Positions 1 through 5,742 of a DNA stretch of 13,470 nt are shown here, piece after piece. The DNA lies in assembly GCA_051011595.1 (NCBI GenBank), contig JBPCTQ010000356.1, positions 1 to 13,470 on the forward strand, read 5' to 3'. The stretch comes from JAOUEE01 sp051011595. GTDB taxonomy: Bacteria > Actinomycetota > Acidimicrobiia > Acidimicrobiales > SHLQ01. The position numbers and the translations under genes were made by a program. The notes beneath the pieces are model-generated. The model searched no databases, was not told the origin of the DNA, and saw only the letters and a program-made list of their open reading frames with translations. The stretch's first letter is position 1, and each line of letters opens with the position of its first letter.

Positions 1-143
1 CAGATCCCCGCCCACCCGCAGAACAGCACCAACCACGCGATCGCGGCTTTGTTGAGTTGGCGGGGCAGGGGAGGCGGCTCGCCCGAGGGCCGACGGTGCC
101 GCCGCCGGTGAGCCGGACGAGGGTCGGTCGCCACATCGCTCAT
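1..143 (-). CDS. N-terminus of an unidentified membrane protein (partial, runs off left edge)
   Basis: Reading the minus strand from the ATG at 143-141 gives an open frame of 47 codons to the window edge. It starts MSDVATDPRPAHRRRHRR. A basic, proline-rich cytoplasmic-type head (about 28 residues) is followed by LNKAAIAWLVLFCGWAGI, which reads as the start of a first transmembrane helix under the positive-inside rule. The basic head then hydrophobic segment is a common membrane-protein N-terminus. There is no clear Shine-Dalgarno sequence upstream. The start lies only 36 bp from the divergent lipoprotein start at 180, so the two promoters would overlap. The family cannot be named from so little. 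A permease partner for the neighbouring binding protein is conceivable, but nothing in the visible residues shows it. Confidence 0.5.
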   Translation of the reverse strand, partial: MSDVATDPRPAHRRRHRRPSGEPPPLPRQLNKAAIAWLVLFCGWAGI

Positions 144-179
144 GATGTAGCGCCGGTGCTGGGGTGCGAGACTCGGGAC

Positions 180-1091
180 ATGAGCCGGTGCCTGGGTCTC
201 GGCCTCGCCATCACGATGGTCATGTTGGCCGCCTGCAGCGGTTCCGGCCAGACGGCTGACGACGATGCCTCGTCGGCTGCGGTTCGGGTGTCCAGCTTCG
301 ATTTCGCCGAAAGTGAGCTGCTGGCCGAGGTGTACGCCCAAGTCATCGAGTCCGCCGGGGCGCCGGTGCAGCGGCTGGGTGCGGTCGGTCCGCGTGAGAT
401 CGTTGCCCCCGCGCTCGAGCTGGGGCAGATCGACTTCGTTCCCGAGTACCTGGGCACGCTGTTGCAGTACCTGGGGTCTGAGTCGACCGAAGCCGACACG
501 GTGTCGGCCGGCCAGGAGCTGGTCGAGCGGCTGGAACCTCGAGGGCTCACCGCGCTGGAGCCGTCGTCGGCCCAGGACAAGAACGTGTTCGTGATCACCG
601 CCGAAACCGCAGCGGCCTTCGAATTGCGCACCATCAGCGACCTGACGAGGGTGGCGCTGGACTTCCGGTTCGGAGGGCCACCGGAATGTGTCGAGCGACC
701 GTTGTGCCTGGCCGGTCTCGGGACTGTCTACGGCATCCGATTCGCCGAGTTCGTGCCCCAGCGGTCACTGGATTTCACCGCTGAGTCGTTGCTGCGAGGC
801 GAGATCGAAGTGGGGTTGTTGTTCTCCACCTCGGTGCAACTCCGCGGCGACAACCTGGTGATCCTGACCGACGACCAAGGTCTGCAGCCGGCCGAGAACG
901 TGGTGCCGATCGTTCGATCCGACGCCCTGGCTCGATTGCCCGCTGACGTGGTGGCGGCCATCGATGAGACGTCGCGCCTGCTGACCACAACCGACCTGCG
1001 CCGCTTGAACCAGCAAGTGGCCGACGGCGCGTCGGTGGTCGACGTGGGTCACGGGTGGCTGATCGAGCGGGGCTTGTCGAACGAGGAGTGA
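180..1091 (+). CDS. OpuAC-type (glycine betaine/choline/carnitine) ABC substrate-binding lipoprotein
   Basis: Predicted extracytoplasmic solute receptor of 303 residues, anchored by lipid. The ATG at 180 is chosen because it begins a compact lipoprotein signal peptide: MSR, a hydrophobic core, then the lipobox LAAC with Cys19. The frame is open further upstream (TTG at 57), but that would bury the signal peptide. From about residue 35 the protein follows the quaternary-amine binding family (PF04069). Features are VSSFDFAESELLAEVYAQ near the start, a PEYLGTLLQYLG motif, the GPPEC..RPLCLAGL..VYG region with two cysteines, and a C-terminal VGLLFSTS...LTDDQGLQPAENVVPIVR block typical of OpuBC/OsmX-like proteins. 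The ligand is inferred from the family; the binding-cage aromatic residues cannot be confirmed by eye. No ABC ATPase or permease gene is adjacent on the right, so it appears orphaned unless partners lie off the left edge. It converges on the exporter gene with a 17-bp gap. Confidence 0.85.
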   Translation: MSRCLGLGLAITMVMLAACSGSGQTADDDASSAAVRVSSFDFAESELLAEVYAQVIESAGAPVQRLGAVGPREIVAPALELGQIDFVPEYLGTLLQYLGSESTEADTVSAGQELVERLEPRGLTALEPSSAQDKNVFVITAETAAAFELRTISDLTRVALDFRFGGPPECVERPLCLAGLGTVYGIRFAEFVPQRSLDFTAESLLRGEIEVGLLFSTSVQLRGDNLVILTDDQGLQPAENVVPIVRSDALARLPADVVAAIDETSRLLTTTDLRRLNQQVADGASVVDVGHGWLIERGLSNEE

Positions 1092-1108
1092 GGGCCGCAG
1101 GCCGGGCA

Positions 1109-3970
1109 TCAGTCGAGGACGAGATCGGGTTCGGGTCTTGCCGTCTCCCGGGAGTGAGGGTCGTACTCGTCGGGCGCGATTCCGGTGAGATCGAGCATAT
1201 GGCGGCGCTCGGCGCCTGTGCGACTGCGTGTCACCACCAACAACATGCTGGGCAGCACCATCAGCGACACCAGCAGCGAGAACAGGATGGTCACCGCCAT
1301 CAACGAGCCGAACGTGACGAAGATGGGCATGGGTGCGAAGGCCATCACGGTGAAACCGATGATCGACGACAGGGCCGAGATGGCCAAGGCGCCGCCGGTA
1401 CCCTCGCCCGCTCGGCGCAGAGCGGGGAAGCGGCTCGGTTCGTGCTCGAACTCCTCCCGGAAACGCATGGTGAAGTGGGTGGAGTAGTCGATCCCGACAC
1501 CGACTGCGATGGCCGCGACCGTGGCCGTCACCACGTTGATCTTGTAGTCGACGAGGTACATGAAGCCGTACACCCACCCGACCACCAACAAGATGGGGGT
1601 CACCGCCGTCAGGGCGTATTTGAACGATCGCATGAAGATGGCGGCGATGGCAGCACACAGGAGCAAGGCAATGGGCAGGGCCAACAACATGGCGTCGGTG
1701 AAGGCAGCCAGGCTGTCCTGGTTGGCCACCGTGTCACCCGACACCCGAACGGCGGTGAACCGATCGGCCGACGGCGAGGCCGACAACGAGTCGGCGGCGT
1801 CGTCGAGTCCGGACCGCGCGTCGAGAATCACCGCGTCGTCGGTGAGCGTCGGGATCCCGACCTGCACGAGAGTGGCGTAGTTGCCGTCGCCGTCAGTCCA
1901 CAACAGCTCGGTCACACTGTCGGCCGGGTAGGCGGCGAACCCCTCGTCGGTGGTGATGCCTTGGGCGAAGGCAAGGTCGAACACCGCCTTCACCTGCTCG
2001 GCGGTGTCGGGTATCCCGTCGCCGTTGCTGTCGGTGAGTGTGATGCCGGCCGCCGCCATCGCCTCGGGGGCCGCCACCGCAGCTCGAACGATCGAGACCG
2101 CGTTGTCCTCGACCTGGATTTCCCCGTCGAGATCGCGTGACAGGTAGGTGTCGTCGGCGGCTGCCTCGGCCGTCGCGAGCTCAGAGGCGGTGTCGTCGAT
2201 GGCCAGGAGTGCGTCGGGTTGGGTGAGGTCGCCCTCGATGTAGATGAAGCCCGAGCCCCCACCGTCGGTGCTGCCGAGGTGGGTGTCGAGCTGATCGAGA
2301 CTCTGGATGAAATCGCTGTCTTCGGAGAAGAAGTCGCTGAACGTGAACTCCGAGTCGACCTGGGTGAAGCCGATCACGCCGAGGATGGCGAGCCCGACGG
2401 TGACGGGAATGGTGACCACCCGCCAACGGGCGAAGAAGTGGACCACGTCGCCGGCTGCCTTGAAGCCGTGGCCCGCACCCTTGATGACGGTTCCCGTGGG
2501 CCGTCCGTCTACGGCCGCCCGGGCATAGATCCGCCGGGTGGCTCGCATGGGGACGTACACGAGCAGGGGCACGAACAACACCAGGGCCACGAATCCGACG
2601 ACCGGCAGCACCACACTCATGGTGACCGTCGCGCCAGCGAGCAGGGCCATGAACAGAAAGCCCAGCTTGTACGGCACCATCCGTCCACGATCGAGGGGCG
2701 GGTCTCCCAGGCTGTCCTCGACGGTGAGCAGCCAGCGGGGCGTGATGAGCCCGAGCAGGACGAACGCAATCAACAAGGAGATGGCGGTTCCGATACCGAA
2801 TTGGGCAATGGCCTCGATGCCGGCCACGCCGTTGGAGATGAACGCCGCGGCCGACGAGAGCACGGCCAGAGCCAGGGCCGGGAACACCAACGTGAGGCCG
2901 CTGCGGTAGGCGAGGGGACGGGTGGCACCGGTCACCTGCTCCTCTCGGGCTCGGCCGCTGGCGTGGACGAAGAAGTCGACGCCGAAGGCGATCACCGAGA
3001 TCGGGGCGATGAATCCCAGCAACATGCCGCCCTCGAACTGCACGGCCGTGAACACGGCTTGTGACCAGATCATGGTGACACCGAGCCCAACCGCCACCAG
3101 CGCCGCGGCCCAGTACGAGCGCAGGAGGGCGCCGACCAGGAACATGATGCCGACCACCGACAACAAGATGAACGGTGACGAGGCCGCCAGCTGCTCCTCG
3201 GAGGTGAGCCCGCCGTCGATGGCGACGCCCAGCGTGGTGTATGTCTCCTGGTCGCCCTGGAGTTCGCTTTGCACGTCTCGCAGGAACTCCTCGGCATCGA
3301 GGCCCAGGTCGCCGAATCCCGACGAGTCGCGTCCGCCGAGGTCGGTGAGGTCGACGGCCACGGCGGCGGTGAATGCGGGGGCGGTCCAGACCACGATCTC
3401 CTGTCCGTTGGCCTCGCCCACCCCGTTGTCGGCCAGCTGCGACAAGGTGTTGCGAAGGGGACTACCCACCGCACCCTCGCCAAGTATCTCGGCCAGGGCG
3501 ATCTTCACGTCGGCATCGGTGGCGCCCTCCAAGCCGCCCGGCAGGGCCTGGTCGACCTCGTCGGCCAGCGAGTACACCCCGTCGACCTCTTGTTCGAGGT
3601 CGGCGCGGAACTGCACGCCCAGGTCGGCGGCCAGCTCGGGATGGGTGCGCAGTGTCTCGGAGTTCTGCGCGAACTCCAGCAACACGTCACGGGTGAGCGC
3701 GTCGCCGCCATTCTTGGCCTCGACGATGAACAGCTGACTGCTGATGGGCGAGGAGTTCTGGAACCGGTCGTCGACCAGATCTCGGGTCTGGTACAACTCG
3801 CCAGTCGGATCGAAGTTGGGATCGGTCTGCGAGCGCGAAGCCGCCAGCGGTACCGCAAGAACGGTGAGAACGATCACCGCTAGCGTGACCCATCGGATGT
3901 TGGCATCCACCCAGGCGAAGAACGCCGCGGTGCGTGGGCTGCCTTGGTCGGTCGTCCCGGTGTCGGACAT
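1109..3970 (-). CDS. MMPL/RND-superfamily exporter (predicted exporter, COG1033-like)
   Basis: Inner-membrane, proton-driven RND-type transporter of 953 residues, within the family's usual size; the substrate is unknown. It has the duplicated MMPL layout: TM1 at about 28-45, a large extracytoplasmic loop (about 46-265), a TM2-6 bundle (about 266-410), a second loop (about 538-760) and a second bundle (about 763-912). The putative proton-relay motifs on the two central helices are visible: AFGVDFFVHA (Asp332) and VGVGIDYSTHF (Asp828-Tyr829). In the first half the residue after Asp is Phe where the second half has Tyr. Two additional hydrophobic stretches (about 437-475) lie between TM6 and TM7. 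Loop 2 carries DSNGDGIPD (647-655), which resembles a calcium-binding loop. The ATG at 3970 is preferred over the ATG at 4024 because GGGAGGG sits just upstream, whereas 4024 has no ribosome site. An 8-5-8 inverted repeat lies 15 bp upstream. The gene is divergent from the GGDEF-EAL gene. Confidence 0.88.
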   Translation of the reverse strand: MSDTGTTDQGSPRTAAFFAWVDANIRWVTLAVIVLTVLAVPLAASRSQTDPNFDPTGELYQTRDLVDDRFQNSSPISSQLFIVEAKNGGDALTRDVLLEFAQNSETLRTHPELAADLGVQFRADLEQEVDGVYSLADEVDQALPGGLEGATDADVKIALAEILGEGAVGSPLRNTLSQLADNGVGEANGQEIVVWTAPAFTAAVAVDLTDLGGRDSSGFGDLGLDAEEFLRDVQSELQGDQETYTTLGVAIDGGLTSEEQLAASSPFILLSVVGIMFLVGALLRSYWAAALVAVGLGVTMIWSQAVFTAVQFEGGMLLGFIAPISVIAFGVDFFVHASGRAREEQVTGATRPLAYRSGLTLVFPALALAVLSSAAAFISNGVAGIEAIAQFGIGTAISLLIAFVLLGLITPRWLLTVEDSLGDPPLDRGRMVPYKLGFLFMALLAGATVTMSVVLPVVGFVALVLFVPLLVYVPMRATRRIYARAAVDGRPTGTVIKGAGHGFKAAGDVVHFFARWRVVTIPVTVGLAILGVIGFTQVDSEFTFSDFFSEDSDFIQSLDQLDTHLGSTDGGGSGFIYIEGDLTQPDALLAIDDTASELATAEAAADDTYLSRDLDGEIQVEDNAVSIVRAAVAAPEAMAAAGITLTDSNGDGIPDTAEQVKAVFDLAFAQGITTDEGFAAYPADSVTELLWTDGDGNYATLVQVGIPTLTDDAVILDARSGLDDAADSLSASPSADRFTAVRVSGDTVANQDSLAAFTDAMLLALPIALLLCAAIAAIFMRSFKYALTAVTPILLVVGWVYGFMYLVDYKINVVTATVAAIAVGVGIDYSTHFTMRFREEFEHEPSRFPALRRAGEGTGGALAISALSSIIGFTVMAFAPMPIFVTFGSLMAVTILFSLLVSLMVLPSMLLVVTRSRTGAERRHMLDLTGIAPDEYDPHSRETARPEPDLVLD

Positions 3971-3973
3971 GGA

Positions 3974-3980
3974 CCCTCCC
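3974..3980 (-). promoter_or_regulatory. Ribosome binding site deciding the exporter start at 3970
   Basis: On the minus strand GGGAGGG is followed three bases later by the ATG at 3970. The alternative in-frame ATG at 4024 has no comparable purine-rich stretch. The 18 residues it would add are not part of the recognisable transporter. Confidence 0.6.
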
Positions 3981-3985
3981 GCCTG

Positions 3986-4006
3986 GACGTCGGATCGACC
4001 GACGTC
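3986..4006. promoter_or_regulatory. Perfect 8-5-8 inverted repeat upstream of exporter: candidate operator
   Basis: GACGTCGG, five bases ATCGA, then CCGACGTC form a perfect 21-bp interrupted palindrome. It lies 15 bp upstream of the exporter start, in the 172-bp divergent region shared with the GGDEF-EAL gene. The size and symmetry fit a dimeric repressor site, or a 5'-UTR hairpin next to the ribosome site. No regulator gene is adjacent to suggest its partner. The rest of 3971-4142 shows only a weak possible minus-strand promoter (TTGCTC, 17 bp, AATAGT, about 4053 to 4025). Confidence 0.5.
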
Positions 4007-4142
4007 ACAGTCATTCCCTGCCATCCACTATTCCCGGTAGGTGAGGAGCGAGCAAATGTCTCGTGAGCGCGGCGCCCGTCGCCGTCTGGGCTGAGCGAAC
4101 CAACTTGCTACAGGGGCCCGCCCGATCAGTCGATCCACGGAT

Positions 4143-5684
4143 GTGAAACGTTGGCTCGTCTTGTCGCCGATGATCGGTGTGTTGGTCGCTCTCGCCATTG
4201 GCGTGGGGCTGGCTATCGACGTGGGCGGGACGCGCGGCGCGGGAATCGCAACCGGAACCGGCATCACCGTCACTGCGGCGTCGAGTGTGTTGTTGCTGCA
4301 GCGGTCGGCCGGGCGCGAGACCATCTCCAAGCTGCTGGCCAGTGAGCGCCGGGCGCGGCTGGATCCGCTCACCGGACTGCTGAACCGGTCCGGTCTGATG
4401 GAGACGTTGGTGGAGTCGATCGACTCGGCCCGCCGCGACCGGACCTGTATCGGTGTGCTGTTCTCTGACCTCGATCGATTCAAGGTGGTCAACGACACTC
4501 TCGGTCACGACGTCGGTGACGAGCTCCTGGTGGCTGTCGCCGAACGTATGCAGAAGTCGGTGCGGTCCTCCGACGTGGTCGGTCGATTCGGCGGCGACGA
4601 GTTCGTGGTGATCTGTCGGGGTCTGCTCGAGGCCGACTCCATCCACCGTGTCGCCGAGACGGTGTTGGCCTCGTTCGAGGAGCCCTTCGAGGTGTCCGAC
4701 GGTGCCCTGGTGGTGTCGCCCAGCATCGGCGTGGCCGTCTGGGACCCCGGCTCGGGTGAGAAGGTGCAGGCCGACCACCTGGTGCGTGATGCCGATACCG
4801 CGATGTACGAGGCCAAACGTCGGCGCAAGGGTGTCTCGGTGTTCGACTACGAGATCCGTCGCCATCTCCTGTCGCGCCTGGAGGTCGAACAGGCCCTGAG
4901 CGTGGCCGATGCGTCGGACATCGTGGTCCACTACCAACCGGTGATCGATGCCCGGAACAACGTTCCCTCCGGTATCGAGGCGTTGGTGCGCTGGAACCAT
5001 CCCCAGCACGGTCTGTTGTTCCCAGGCCAGTTCTTGTCGGTGGCCGAGGAGTCGGGGTTGCTCGCCGGCATCGGTGAGACCGTGCTGCGCGAAGCTTGCG
5101 CGCAGGCCGAGATGTGGAACCAGATGAACCCCACCTTCCGACAGGTGGGTATGAGCGTGAACGTGGCCGAGTGCCAGATCCTCGACGCGTCGTTCCCCAC
5201 CCGAGTGAAGAACGCGCTGGAGTGGTCGAGGTTGGAGCCTGCTCAGTTGTGCCTGGAGATCAGTGAGGATCTCGTCACCGAGCACATCTCCGGGTCACTG
5301 CCCGTGCTGGAACAGATCGCCGAGATGGGTGTCCGGCTGTCGCTCGACGACTTCGGCACCGGCAAGACGACGCTGTCGCACCTGAAACACCTCAGCAACG
5401 TGGTGCACCAGATCAAGATCGACCGATCGTTCGTGACCGACATCACCAGCGACGCCATCGATCAGGCGGTGGTGGAAGCCATCTCGCGTATCTCGCGTAC
5501 CGCGGGGCTGGTGATCGTGGCCGAAGGGGTGGAGACCCCCGATCAGGCCGAGGCCCTCCTGCAGCTGGGTATCCACCACCACCAGGGGTTCTTGTACAGC
5601 CAGGGGATCCCGGCCGACAAGATCACCGATCGCATCATCCCCGCCGAGCCCGGTTTCGGCGCGACGGCGGCCGTGCTCCACTGA
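4143..5684 (+). CDS. Membrane-anchored GGDEF-EAL protein (diguanylate cyclase/c-di-GMP phosphodiesterase)
   Basis: Predicted cyclic-di-GMP turnover enzyme of 513 residues. Two N-terminal hydrophobic segments (about 8-26 and 33-53) are joined by a short loop, so the catalytic part should be cytoplasmic. The GGDEF domain (about 72-235) has DPLTGLLNR, the signature GGDEF at 150-154, and an RxxD inhibitory site (R141-D144) exactly five residues before it. The EAL domain (about 245-500) has EALVRW (E279), N340 in SVN, E372 in LEISE, D402/D403 in DDFGTG, K425 in IKIDRSF, E461 in VAEGVE and Q481 in QGF. All expected metal and catalytic residues are therefore present, and both activities are plausible; which one dominates cannot be read from sequence. 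One oddity is DDFGTGKTT where most EAL domains have DDFGTGYSS. The start is GTG without an obvious Shine-Dalgarno sequence; a downstream ATG at 4170 would cut into the first membrane helix. It is followed closely by a second GGDEF-EAL gene. Confidence 0.9.
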   Translation: MKRWLVLSPMIGVLVALAIGVGLAIDVGGTRGAGIATGTGITVTAASSVLLLQRSAGRETISKLLASERRARLDPLTGLLNRSGLMETLVESIDSARRDRTCIGVLFSDLDRFKVVNDTLGHDVGDELLVAVAERMQKSVRSSDVVGRFGGDEFVVICRGLLEADSIHRVAETVLASFEEPFEVSDGALVVSPSIGVAVWDPGSGEKVQADHLVRDADTAMYEAKRRRKGVSVFDYEIRRHLLSRLEVEQALSVADASDIVVHYQPVIDARNNVPSGIEALVRWNHPQHGLLFPGQFLSVAEESGLLAGIGETVLREACAQAEMWNQMNPTFRQVGMSVNVAECQILDASFPTRVKNALEWSRLEPAQLCLEISEDLVTEHISGSLPVLEQIAEMGVRLSLDDFGTGKTTLSHLKHLSNVVHQIKIDRSFVTDITSDAIDQAVVEAISRISRTAGLVIVAEGVETPDQAEALLQLGIHHHQGFLYSQGIPADKITDRIIPAEPGFGATAAVLH

Positions 5685-5708
5685 CCCGATCCGTCAACAT
5701 TGAGTGAC

Positions 5709-5736
5709 TTACCTTTGGCGGGTCGCGGTCGATATT
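5709..5736 (+). promoter_or_regulatory. Possible promoter for a leaderless transcript of the PAS-GGDEF-EAL gene
   Basis: TTACCT (5709-5714), a 16-bp spacer and GATATT (5731-5736) loosely match -35 and -10 elements. A transcript starting about seven bases after the -10 would begin at the GTG at 5743, giving a leaderless message. This is a weak visual match in GC-rich DNA. Confidence 0.3.
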
Positions 5737-5742
5737 GATCCT

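Noticed and set aside
1087..1106. Possible terminator hairpin GGCC-GCA-GGCC at the lipoprotein/exporter junction
   Set aside because: Only a four-base stem with a three-base loop, and the gap is 17 bp. This is expected by chance in DNA this GC-rich.
1055..2140. Long plus-strand open frame (361 codons) antisense to the exporter
   Set aside because: It is rich in His, Gly, Arg and Glu with no recognisable domain, and lies opposite a well-supported MMPL gene. Such frames arise from strong third-position GC bias.
2219..3064. Plus-strand open frame of 281 codons inside the exporter
   Set aside because: Low-complexity composition (runs of E, G, H, R) and complete overlap with conserved transporter helices on the other strand.
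4011..5285. Minus-strand open frame of 424 codons opposite the first GGDEF-EAL gene
   Set aside because: Same composition signature as other antisense shadows. It also ends inside the divergent intergenic region and overlaps the exporter's 5' side.
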